From Amphimedon queenslandica (taxonomy: Eukaryota > Porifera > Demospongiae > Haplosclerida > Niphatidae), in the NCBI RefSeq assembly GCF_000090795.2, contig NW_003546527.1:61969-125968 (forward strand): a stretch of 64,000 bases of DNA, in the 5' to 3' direction. Under the pieces are notes generated by a model that saw nothing but the letters and a program-made list of their open reading frames with translations, was not told the origin of the DNA and did no database searches. Positions 11,401-21,560 of this stretch are shown one piece after another. The position numbers were made by a program, and so were the translations under genes. The first letter of the stretch is position 1. The number at the start of each line of letters is the position of its first letter.

Positions 11401-13486
11401 AGGACAGCCATGGGTCAGCAATGGCACCAGAAGTGCTTCAGGTGTACGACCTGTGGTAGATTCCTAGACCCAGGAAGACACTGTGAGGTAATGATGCATT
11501 ACTGACACTGACCTGTCTATAATTGAGTTTGTACATTATAGCACGAAGGCCAGCCCTACTGTAATACTTGTTATCAGAACCAGTTTGGTCCCGATGGACT
11601 GAGGAGTGGGACAGCTATACAACCACGCCCTCTTTTAGACCCACCGCTCACAGCAGAGGAAAGGTACGGATGATTTAGTTGTGTTGTGATAGAGCTCATG
11701 TGATGATTGTTTAAGTTAAAAGCAATGTTTATACGTATAGAGAGAAAGTTTTTATTGTTTTTTTTAGAAGCGACATACTCTCGAAAATAGAAACGTACAA
11801 TCTTTACAAGGAGAATGCAATAGAGACCATCAGACACAGAGAAGCAGGAGACAGGATATTCTATGAAGGAATCCTCAGACTTTACTGGGGACTCAAGAGA
11901 CACATTGTGCTCTCCAGTGGAGCTAATTACGGTCGACAAAGAGCCAGGGAGAGCTCTTATAACTATATTTCGATTGATGATGAAGGATTTGATAAGATGG
12001 TGACACAGGTATGATATATATTTCTTGATGATTTCATTGTGTGTGTCTTCTACTCTTCCTGTCTCTCTTTTATATTTCTGTCTTCTTCTCCTTCCTCTTT
12101 CTATCTTTCTCTTTCTCTCTCTCTCTCTCAGGCTGACTCTGGAGACATTAGCAAAGATGAGTTACAGAGATACATGGAACTAGCTCAATACAGCCTAGGA
12201 ACTGATGAGCTAGTGAAAGGATTGTCATTAGAAGGTCAGCACCACTAGCTGCTAGCACACACACACATTAGTAGTTTTTGTAGTAACATCTTCATGTTAT
12301 GCCCTTTTATGCATAATGCATTAACTAATGTCTCATATGTTAGCCTTTTCTAATGGAGAGAGTGCTACAGACAGTGGAGTGGGCACAATTACTGAGGAAA
12401 GTGATGATCCTAAAGAAGAGTATGTCATTGGTAAGTCCTTATGCCTCTGTGTGTACATTTGTATTATTCAATGTCGGCTGGAATGAGTTTATATAGGTGT
12501 GTATCTGTATGTATCTGTTTGTATACGTACATTCACTTTTATATTGATGATTCAGTAGGTGTTGACGATTCAGAGGATGATAGTTTACCGGAGGAAAAGT
12601 CCTGTCAGTCCCTCACTAACAGTCCAACCAAAGGGAGAGTCGTCCTAAGACAAAAGAGTGATGTCACCGATAGGATACCTCGTACAACCTCAGTAAGAAG
12701 GAGGTCAGCTTCCTTCAAGAAAGTGCAGAAGTACAAGCGACAAGAAGCCAGAGAAGAAAAGGTATGTGTTTATTATTTGGAATGGTTTCACCCGCCTCCT
12801 CACTCTTCCCTCTTCCCCACTCAGAGGAGTAAATTCATTCCTCCGTACGGTAAACCCACTAACCTAAGAGTCTCCAACTTGCAGAGGACACCAGAAGTCA
12901 TTGACATGCTCCTACAAAAATACAACGTAAGATTGCAATGACTTAGTGATCATGGATAGATACATGAATGCCATCCACACAGGTCGAAAATAAATCCAGT
13001 GAATTCTCGTTAATGGTAGTCCATGATAGTGGAGCAATGGAACAGCTTGACCCGTCCGACTCTCCATTGGCCATCAGATTAAAGCTTGGACCAAGTGAAG
13101 TATGTATTTTTATAATAATATTTAACAAATGCATTTGAGTTAATGGCATTATCACTAGGACGTTGCCAAGATTTATGTGATGGAAGCCAGTGATTCTGCA
13201 AGCATGCAACTCTCACAAGAGGTCTGTGTAGTCTAAGTGTACATAGTGTTAATATGATACTGTCTGCTACCAACAGGTTGCCGAGTACATTAGGTTCCAG
13301 TTACCAGAGCTAAATATCTTCCTCAAGAAATTCGACGAGGAAGAACAAAGAGAAAAAGAAAAATTGAGGAGAAGGTAAGCTGCTTCTCTTATGCAAGCTA
13401 GTTTGTATTCACTTTTATACTCTCCCCCTCTCTTTTGTAGGTTTGAGATTTGGAAAGATGCTATCAGGGAAGTGCAATCACTTTGA
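8408..13486 (+). CDS. Ras-association domain family protein with LIM, RA and SARAH domains
   Basis: The predicted protein is about 680 aa over 12 exons, and an in-frame TAA at 8399 supports the start at 8408. Exon 1 (8408-9173) is low complexity and Ser-rich and ends with the first LIM finger pair (CARC). The LIM domain continues in 11394-11487 (HQKCFRCTTC) and 11542-11663 (CNTCYQNQFGP), with the usual zinc-ligand spacing. Middle exons (11768-12009, 12132-12234, 12344-12430, 12559-12762) include IETYNLYKENAIETIRHR. The RA domain (12825-13099) contains RSKFIPPYGKPTNLRVSN and LMVVHDSGAM. The C-terminal helix (13277-13486; ELNIFLKKFDEEEQREKEKL) is a SARAH domain, which in RASSF and Hippo/MST kinases mediates dimerisation. 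LIM plus RA plus SARAH is the layout known for Drosophila Rassf. Likely role: a Ras/Rap effector adaptor touching Hippo signalling. Confidence 0.9.
8757..8855 (+). repeat. In-frame 24-bp coding repeat (SPSQSNSN)
   Basis: Four to five tandem 24-bp units (consensus CTCCATCACAAAGCAATAG plus 5 bases) inside RASSF exon 1 encode repeated SPSQSNS[NH] octapeptides. The frame is kept because the unit is a multiple of three. Confidence 0.88.
9174..11393 (+). other. First intron of RASSF
   Basis: A 2.2-kb intron, far longer than the gene's others. It contains one candidate alternative first exon (11049-11127) and AT-rich filler. A somewhat GC-richer stretch at about 9630-9900 has open frames but no recognisable protein. 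Otherwise nothing was seen. Confidence 0.6.
11049..11127 (+). CDS. Candidate alternative first exon of RASSF
   Basis: An ATG at 11049 opens 26 codons (MSKIKRNVLGFGIKKSPKP and on) ending GAAG before a GTAATA donor. Phase 1 exactly matches the acceptor at 11394, so it could splice to the second LIM exon in frame. The product would lack the Ser-rich N-terminus and the first CxxC of the LIM domain. The basic, Lys-rich start looks protein-like but is not a domain I recognise. Expression data would decide. Confidence 0.45.
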
Positions 13487-13559
13487 TTTTGGTTGTCTTC
13501 CTCTCCTCACTAGCAGTTAACTCTCTTTTTGTCCTACCACTCTCCTCTCTCTCTCTCTC

Positions 13560-13595
<36 letters not shown>

Positions 13596-13933
13596 AAATA
13601 TGTTTTAAGGAACACTTCACATGTATTATACACTCCTCCTAGGGAATGATGTTTAAGTATTGATAATAATAATATTAATAATAATAATAATAATAACTAG
13701 TATTGTGTTTTCATTATTATTGTGTAATTTTTGTGGTTTATAATAATTATTATTCTCACCAATAATTTAACTTGATTATTACTTTCATTATTGGGCGTGG
13801 TTAGTTTTAACCCTTTGTATTCTAGAAGATTCTTGGCCATTCTTGAATAAACTTGTCAATTGTCATTGTTCTTCTTTAAAGATTAGTGGATACTTTATAG
13901 CTCTGGCTTGTTTTTTGAAAGAATTATAGAGAA
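13487..13933. repeat. Intergenic with CT and AAT microsatellites
   Basis: The RASSF to Hikeshi spacer. It holds a CT-rich run at about 13543-13595, interrupted once by CCC, and an AAT/ATA run at about 13660-13697. The rest is AT-rich and must contain the RASSF 3' UTR and the Hikeshi promoter. Confidence 0.7.
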
Positions 13934-14599
13934 ATGTTTGGCCTACTAGCCTCTGGACGCTTGGTAAGTACTTTTCTTTTGCACTATTGAAGTATTAAAC
14001 ATTATTTTACTCCATTGTAGGTAGATACTAATATTCAAGATGCTGGTGGAGGGCAGTTTTACTTCACGCTGGAGCAAGTTGAAGGTCTTAACCACATTGT
14101 CGTCTTCCTTACCGGTCAAGTTCCTTTCTCCGAGGGTTTTGCTGGCGGTATATATTTTGGTGTCTCAACCGACCTGGGAGGGATAGCCTGGCAATATTTG
14201 GGTTTCATATCAAACGAGAAACCCAGCGCCATTTTTAAAATATCAAACGTCAAGCCGTCGCCTTCTGCCGCCAATCCTTTTGGTGAAGCCATGATGGCTA
14301 GCCTTGAAGACATGAGTTCTACTACAGCACTTGTTGGGATATTAGTGGAGCCAGCTGCCCACATTGCACAGCTTACTCCAGCTTCAAACACTCAGGCAAC
14401 TAGCATGGACTCATTTACAGAGTTTTCTACCAAAATGGTCGAGAATTTCTTCAATTATGCATCGTCCTTTGCTGTTCTCCCAGCTCAGACTCCAATCAAT
14501 CCAATGGAGAACTATGTCCCTCTTAGTGTCCTCCAGTCCTGGTACGAGACTTTCGCCAGACGACTACAAGCTAATCCTAACTATTGGAAAACACTTTAA
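13934..14599 (+). CDS. HIKESHI: Hikeshi (Hsp70 nuclear import carrier, OPI10 family)
   Basis: Two exons (13934-13963 and 14021-14599) give about 202 aa, close to the roughly 197 aa usual for the family. The start MFGLLASGRLVDTN, then FYFTLEQVEGLNHIVVFLTG, GIYFGVSTDLGGIAWQYLG and the C-terminal SVLQSWYETFARRL are family hallmarks over the full length. Hikeshi carries ATP-form Hsp70 through nuclear pores, binding FG nucleoporins, during heat stress. Nothing is missing or shifted. It sits between RASSF and a small unknown gene, all on the plus strand. Confidence 0.94.
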
Positions 14600-14876
14600 A
14601 ATTTTTGTGTTTCAGTCATTGATGTAGCAGTATTTGATTTTTTATCCAACTGTACATGAATTGCAAAAAACCTTTTCTTTTGTCGTTGGGTGGAGCTGCC
14701 TCGAGCTCGCCCACGCATGCTAACGAGAGATTATGGGCATGCGCAGAACGCAGTACCGCGCGATGATTACCACGCCCATCCGACATCATAGGCGTGTTTC
14801 ACACATGAATGTCATGATTTCATGATTGGCCTGCAAATAAAAAGATGTACTGGTTTGATAAGGTGTGTTGGAAGGT

Positions 14877-15599
14877 ATGTCTCGTCCTCGAGTGAGCGAG
14901 AAAGGTATGTATGGTCTGTATATTGCTTAAAATAGTCTTCTCTTTTACACTAGCTTCATCAAAGACCCAGTCTCTTCATTTAGCCCTTAACGACATGTCC
15001 AGGAATTACTCATCTTCTCGTACTAGTGGTGGGCCTGTTGGCCGCTCTATCAATAACGATCCAGGAGTAGGAGGAGAGGAAAGGAGCTCTAGCAAGAGGG
15101 ACAGCGTAGATCCCATAGACTCACTTACCATTAGGAGCAGGAAAAGATCTAGAGAAGATTTCTCATTTAAGAGCTGCTTTACTTCATGTAAGTATTCTAA
15201 TGCCCATAGTAGCATTTATTAGCACTTATGGTACTTATTAAAGAATATTCTGCCTCAAGTCAAATTAAATACCAAGTTCTACACGATTGGTTTTTGATTG
15301 TATTGAGATAAGTGTTTGTTTATAAGCTGGTTGTAGTAGGCCCTAGTCAGGTGGAGTAGCTTAAACATTCAATGTGGTCATTCTTCTGAAAATGACCCTT
15401 ATTCAATGTGTGGTGTGTGGGTATGCCTCTATAAAAACTAATCGTTATCCTTTGGTAACTGACACTTAATGGCATTCTGCATATGAACAAACTCATTAAG
15501 TCTTGATTGCTTTACATTACATAACTGACTCCATTGTCTTTAACTATAGCACCTCCTATCAGACTTGCTACCAGCTGCCTTCCTCCTATTAAATTGTAA
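14877..15599 (+). CDS. Small unrecognised protein, three exons
   Basis: An ATG at 14877 (MSRPRVSEK) is spliced to 14954-15187 and then 15550-15599. Donors are GTATGT and GTAAGT, acceptors end CTAG and ATAG, and phases match, giving 103 aa with a TAA at 15597-15599. The product is Ser/Arg-rich and probably disordered, including a basic SLTIRSRKRSRED stretch. No domain is recognised. An alternative is that these exons are 5' exons of the mucolipin gene, but the mucolipin start is well explained at 15933 and this chain stops first. Moderately sure it is a real short gene because three splice junctions agree. Confidence 0.5.
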
Positions 15600-15932
15600 A
15601 GAGACTTGTTTATTGTCTCTGGTAGAAGGAGCACCTATCATACATAGTGTTATCATTATCTACAGTATACAATTTGAAGGAAGGGTGGGTACAATTAAAG
15701 GGTGGACATTATGCTTGTTGAAAAATAGCCTTCATTGATGTATGTCATACTAGAATTCTTGCAATCACGTGATGCATGTACACAGCAGTCATGTGATTTT
15801 GTTTTTGTCATCTCTCTTTCTTTTCTTCTCAAAATAGTCTGTCAAAAACTCTACAATTTCACAATTGCTTCTTGTCAATATTCTTTCTGTTACTTTTGTT
15901 ACTCGAAAGTTCGGAGGGGGAGTTACCAAAAT
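15600..15932. other. Intergenic / mucolipin 5' region
   Basis: About 330 bp without a supported exon. It should hold the promoter and 5' UTR of the mucolipin gene. A CACGTG element lies at about 15767 (AATCACGTGATG), a possible E-box. The CLEAR motif of lysosomal genes is GTCACGTGAC, so the match is partial. Confidence 0.4.
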
Positions 15933-16422
15933 ATGGAAAATTTTGAAAATGAACCTGACGGATCTACAGAGGTAAACAACTAGACATTATTGTGGTAAAC
16001 AACTAAAAATATTTGCGTAGAAACTTTTCATTGTTATAGCCTTTTTTCTCATTAGCAATCAGGCTATAGTTATTTTTGTATTATTAAGCAGCAAAACCTT
16101 AAAAACAATAACATCAACTACATCCAACACTTATGTAAACCTCTCTCCTAATTTGGCTACCGAATTCCAATGAGAAATATGTATAATAGTATACAATGAT
16201 AAAATATTGAAAGTGAAAATTAACTGATGTTGTTATAGGGGATAAGAGCCGAGATAGAGGCAATGAAATCCGAATTGAAGTTCCATTTTATGAATCCGTT
16301 TCAAAAGTGGAAGTACGATAAGAGGAGGCGTTTTCCATGGAAACTGCTCGTACACATGATTGTCATAACACTGGTGACCATACAAGTAAGGACAATGACA
16401 TCAATATTAGCTATAACTGTCC

Positions 16423-16459
<37 letters not shown>

Positions 16460-16592
16460 AGTTATGTGTTTGTGCCGAAGAGAGGAGAGAGCTCAAGACA
16501 TTTGTTTTTAACAACAGGGACACGTTTAATGATTTATTTATAATTGTGAGTAACCCGGCCAACATGTACAGTGTAATTTATGTCACATTCCT

Positions 16593-16653
<61 letters not shown>

Positions 16654-18244
16654 AACAATTCCAGAAACCAATTGCCAATGACAGACATGATCCCTTGAAT
16701 TATTATGGCAAAGCCAGTGCAGGGACTATCAGAAAGATAGAAGATCTTTGGGGACAGATTAACCACACTATTATTACAGTAAGGAATAAGGAGACGTGTA
16801 CAACACTTTTAGATACTAATAATGTCCATGTGCAACATCTTAATTTTGTCTTCTGTAGTATTATTCAATCAAGACGATTGCCATTGGTCCTTATCAGTAT
16901 GGCTCTGAAGATGATTCCAACACTCTCCCTCCGCCTCTTATACTGGATTTGATATTATTTGATTACAAAAATTCAAGTGGGTCTCATGGATTATACTGTA
17001 ATTTTATTATTGTACTTTTATTGTAGCCACCACTATATCAATAAGTAAAGATGCTGATATTCATGAATTATTGTATGATAATGGTGTATCAAGGAGTGTT
17101 ACAAAGTGAGTAGTGACATACATGTATAACTGTTGTTTTGTAGACACAAACATAATTTGAAGTGTGTATCAGAAAGTTTGAGCTAATTCTGATCGCAAAT
17201 CTAAAGTTCAGAGAGACTTCAGACCAACTCTGACTAAAATTTTTTTGAAATAAATAATAAGTTGTTATTATTAATTATTATTCTTTTTTTCTTATAGCAT
17301 TGATTCAATGACATTTAAGTTTAACTTGAGCTCATTTTACAAGGACCAGAACTTTTATTTGTGCGCTACCTTTCACATTGAGGTTAGTAACACTTTAGCA
17401 TAATTTACTGACACCAAATGGTCTCAAATCATTTTCAAAATATAATTAAACATCTGCCAAATTTTAACAATGGAATAGAATTGCCCGTATCACGTATTAG
17501 GCCAAGAGTTGCACTTTTATAATTTGAATATTATTTCTCTGTGTCTTTGCCTCGCTTGTGTACTAGATTGAATTGAAAAACAATGTCATTGATGGTACAA
17601 TGCCTGTTTACCTGAGAGCTGAGTCAGAGTTTGATCCATGCGAGGATGATGATGGTGATCAAAAGAGATTGAACTATAGAGGTAAGTGCAAGTTTACTTT
17701 AAGCCATTTCATTTCTTTCTTTGGTAGGCTCCACTCAGCATGACTCCGTGTTACTTGCTGTACTAGGCAGTCTTGTACTCCTGTTCACTATCATATCTAC
17801 TGCACAGTGCATTAGATCATTAGTTACTTCTGCCAGATTCACTAAGGTATAGTAGTTGAATTTATTGCAATGGTGCATTTATTTAAAGTCATCCGTTAAT
17901 TTTTTATTATTTGTAGAGAGTCAAGAATTTCTTTCTCAAGCATTTCAACTATAAGCTCTCGTTGTCAGAGTATCTTCCATTGTACAATGTCTGGTTCATG
18001 GGAGTTATATGTAGTAATGTATTAGTAGTCGTGGGTACTATCATGTTCCTGTTTACTGCATTCATTAATGTGAGTATTATTGACCCATTTCACCATGTTC
18101 TTCTCCATTGAAACAGGAAGGTGCATTATTTGAACTGAGCGATGTCAGTAGCATCATCTTTGGCATGGGAGTCTTCTTCCAGTGGCTTGGCTTGCTGAGG
18201 TTCCTGAGCTATTTTGATAAATACAATGTATGTCCTTATGGACT

Positions 18245-18337
<93 letters not shown>

Positions 18338-18874
18338 CTCCAAGTCTTTTCTGAGTGCATGATAATGGTGCTTGTGACCACAAAAACAGACCATATATGT
18401 ACATTGCTATCTTCTGTTGTATTAAATTATTCATTTAGATACTGTTGATCACATTAAGACTGGCTATACCCAGTGTCATTCGTTTCATGGTCTGTGGTTT
18501 CATATTTTATGTTGCCTTCCTTCTTCTGGGCTGGCTAGTATTAGGACCCTACCATCCAAAGGTACATCATAGATCACTAACGAACATACGAATATTTTTA
18601 TTTAAAAATCCTTTTCTGTAGTTTGCTGATCCATCAGTGACCTCAGAGTGTCTCTATTCTCTCATCAATGGAGATGACATGTTTAATACATACATACAAA
18701 TGGACAGCTCCTCTTTCTCTGCTTTCATATTCTCAAAGATATATCTCTACGTGTTTATTTCACTCTTCATTTACGTGGTGCTTTCAGTGTTTATCTCATT
18801 GATATCAGACACTTACGAGACATTGCATGTAAGTTGAAAAATGACTATTGTTCCTCACACGTCTCTCTCTCTCT

Positions 18875-18906
<32 letters not shown>

Positions 18907-19337
18907 TCCTTGTAGGAAGTATGGACTGTAAGGTCACGAGGTTTCTTGCAGGATTTTGCAAACGACTGTCTGATTGAGACGACTGATGAGGGACAGACCA
19001 GTCAAACAAATATTGACAACGACTTTGAAGTTTTAACAGGTAAGTGTAATTCCAGTAACTATTTGGATTAATAACGTGTTAATTGGAAGGATCCAATCGT
19101 GGCTCTACTGATAATTCTCCTCTTCTTCATCGTCCAGTCACTACTTATCTTGGTCGTAGCGGCCAGTTTAGGACCACCACTCCCACTGTTCATCTTCACC
19201 CAGCAGCCAATAGCCCATTAGGACAGACAAGAGTAACAGCAAGTTATAGTGCTATTAATAATAATAATAATAATTCTTCTCCTGAAATGGAGCGAGCACC
19301 ATTGCTATATCCTCGACTTACAGGAAGGTTAGTTTGA
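15933..19337 (+). CDS. Mucolipin, TRPML lysosomal cation channel
   Basis: A TRPML-type channel that releases Ca2+ and other cations from late endosomes and lysosomes. Exons begin at 15933 (MENFENEPDGSTE), then 16239-16385 (MNPFQKWKYDKRRRFPWKL and TM1), 16462-16545, 16665-16780, and so on to 19337. The large luminal loop between TM1 and TM2 is present (FNLSSFYKDQNFYLCATFH). TM2 to TM6 follow (for example YLPLYNVWFMGVICSNVLVV). The pore filter NGDDMF at 18666-18683 is the one known for mucolipins. The cytosolic tail carries two acidic dileucine signals, DNSPLL (19110-19127) and ERAPLL (19290-19307), of the type that sorts proteins to lysosomes. Four introns contain long CT, CA or GT microsatellites, two of them merging with the 3' splice-site pyrimidine tract. 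Confidence 0.93.
16419..16460 (+). repeat. (CT)n microsatellite forming a 3' splice-site tract
   Basis: A CT-dinucleotide run ending directly at TTAG, the acceptor of the mucolipin exon that starts at 16462. Confidence 0.9.
16592..16649. repeat. (CA)n microsatellite in mucolipin intron
   Basis: About 29 CA units, filling about half of the 119-bp intron 16546-16664. Confidence 0.95.
18247..18336. repeat. (TG)n microsatellite in mucolipin intron
   Basis: About 45 uninterrupted TG units shortly after the donor of the exon ending LSYFDKYN. Open frames through it on both strands encode only Cys-Val or Thr-His repeats. Confidence 0.97.
18863..18910 (+). repeat. CT-rich microsatellite before a 3' splice site
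   Basis: A CT run ending at TTCCTTGTAG, the acceptor of the mucolipin exon beginning EVWTVRSRGFL. Confidence 0.85.
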
Positions 19338-19697
19338 ATAGCAATCAATGTTCTTTTACCCTTTCTTTCTCTAGTCGTAATCATGTTTGATCATCTTCTC
19401 AATGCTGTGTATGTAATGTATGTATGTACATGTATATTCAATCAAAATTATAAACTAACTTCTATCAGGAGTTCTGTATTGTCTTATTATTATTATGGGA
19501 CTCTGTTGCTGGTACTTTTGTGATATTTTTGTGCTGATTTCGATCAGCTGCACTTAATGATATATTTTTATTACTTTAAATTAAAAAGAAATTAGCTTGA
19601 TGAAAAAATGAAATTTTTAGTGACTTTATTACGCTCACGGGATTAATGAAGTAATTATTTTTAACCCCTTCAATGCTGTTGCTCATAACAACAAACA
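19338..19697. other. Intergenic, mucolipin to IQCB1-like
   Basis: About 360 bp of AT-rich sequence with the mucolipin 3' UTR and the promoter of the next gene. Nothing else was recognised. Confidence 0.5.
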
Positions 19698-21455
19698 ATG
19701 GCGGACAAGGTAAAGATTTATGATAACACTTGAACCGGTCATGCAATCTCTTTTCTGGTTCTTTTAGGTCGATATAACCTCCTCCATCATTGCTATAGCC
19801 CAAGAAGTAACCGGAACAGATTCATCTCTCGCGGATCACGCCCGATCCTTCCTCAAACTGAGGGATCTTCTCAGCGACAGTAGCCTCAACTTCACAACAT
19901 TAACTGGGGCCCACTACCTTATTTGGAAGTGTGATTTGCTACATGTCTTGGTCGAGGAGTTACGGGTTGACTTTACGCAAGTTGACGTTGGTAATGGTTG
20001 GTATACTGGAGTTATTTTAGGTCGATTATTGAGTAACGTATGCAGTAACATAAAACCATTGGAAAGGAAGGAGGGAGAGGAGGAGGAAGAGGAGGCAGAG
20101 AGAAATGAAGAATTCTATGAAATGCTACTACCAACGGCAGCCGACTCTTTCCTTATTCTAGCTAACAATATTCACGAGTCGGACAACTCTTCCCATTCCA
20201 TTTACTTGGATCAGTTTGAGGCTGTCACAGATGCCCTTATAAGACTGTGTTTCGCTCACAACGACTGCATTAAACGAGTGATTGAGTCATCTTACCTCTT
20301 GCACCTATTGGTATCAGATAATGTCGACTATTCCCTTTCGATAATGAGATTCCTTCAAGAACTGGTGAAAATAGATGGTGAAATCATTGAGTGTGTCAGC
20401 ACTAAGATATTAGAGAGCATATTAGATGAGCTAGTTTATAAGGTTGGAGGACCACACAAAGAACTGGCTATCACGGGGCTGAGGCTCTTAGCAATACTCT
20501 CTAGTTATTCTGTGATTGTTGTTGAACTAATTAGTGAGAAATATAGAGGGTTCTCCCTTCTACTGGAGAAGTGGAGCCAGACATCAATGGATGCCTCAAT
20601 GGTCAAATTTGTGAGCACTTTACTGGAAAGAGTGAAAGCATCCGATGAGGATAGCTCACTCCAAAAAGCAGCTGTATTTATTCAGGCTGGCTGGCGTGGA
20701 TACGCCACGAGAAAAAGACTACAGAGAATGAGGAAAGGTTTTGTGTTGTTGCAGAGATTAGTTCGTAAGAGAAGGAGGGACAAAGAGCTAAAGAAACGTC
20801 AGAACAATGGCTTAAGGAGCAGAGAAATAAGAAAAATGAGAGAAGAGAGAGAACATGAAATGGCACTGCTCGAGTCAATGCCAGCCTCTTCAGTTGCTAA
20901 GTATTTGACAGATCAAAAGAACAGTGCAGCAGTTATAATTCAGCAATGGTGGAAGAGTAAGAGGAGGAAGAGAGAGCAAGTTACAGGCCAATTGGAGAGA
21001 AATAGGAGTGCAGTAATTATTCAGAGAGCCTACAAGAAATTTATAAAGAGAAAGAATGAGCCAAATCAAGAAGCAAGGACTAGTAGACAATCTATCAATC
21101 CTGTGAAAAGTCCAGATAGGACTAGCTTAGCCAGTATGCTGGACTGGTTTTATACAAGCAGAGCAGAAGCAAGAGAAGAAGAAAGGAAAAGAGCATTATT
21201 GCTAGCACAGGTATGTAAAATAGTAATTTCTGATTTTAGTAGTAACATTTTACTGTGTGTCTATAGTTATCAAGTCAGTGTAATTTACTACTCAATATGC
21301 CTTCACTTGCTGACTCTACTGTTGGCATTGAGACAATGTTTCTATCTGGTTCTTCGCAGACTGTAGCCTCAATGGCAGAAAAGGCTCACTCTGAGAAGAT
21401 AGCATCGCTAAGCCTTCCATTATGGAAGAGGTCACATGAAAAGGACAGAGTATAA
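19698..21455 (+). CDS. IQCB1: IQ-motif protein, IQCB1/NPHP5-like
   Basis: Three exons: a four-codon first exon (19698-19709, MADK), one long exon (19768-21210) and a last exon (21267-21455), giving about 547 aa. The N-terminal two thirds is helical and armadillo-like, with an acidic insert (EEEEEEAE) near 20075. IQ motifs then follow: IQAGWRGYATRKR (about 20680), IIQQWWKSKRRKR (about 20935) and IIQRAYKKFIKRK (about 21015), which should bind calmodulin. Helical N-terminus plus several IQ motifs, and a length near the roughly 600 aa of human IQCB1, suggest nephrocystin-5, a ciliary transition-zone and centriolar protein. The family call rests on layout more than on long identities. Another IQ protein remains possible. 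Confidence 0.68.
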
Positions 21456-21560
21456 CTTATTTTATGTCCTCAGCAATAACTTATTAACCTAACTGTACTG
21501 TATCTAATTGATTTGTATTCATAATACATGTAGTTTGTATGTCTCTTGATACTTTATTAA

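Noticed and set aside
14877-15187. 5' exons of mucolipin
   Set aside because: The chain continues in phase to a stop at 15597-15599, and mucolipin has its own ATG at 15933 with a fitting N-terminus.
18108-18448. Cys-Val and Thr-His repeat proteins
   Set aside because: These are translations of a TG microsatellite inside a mucolipin intron.
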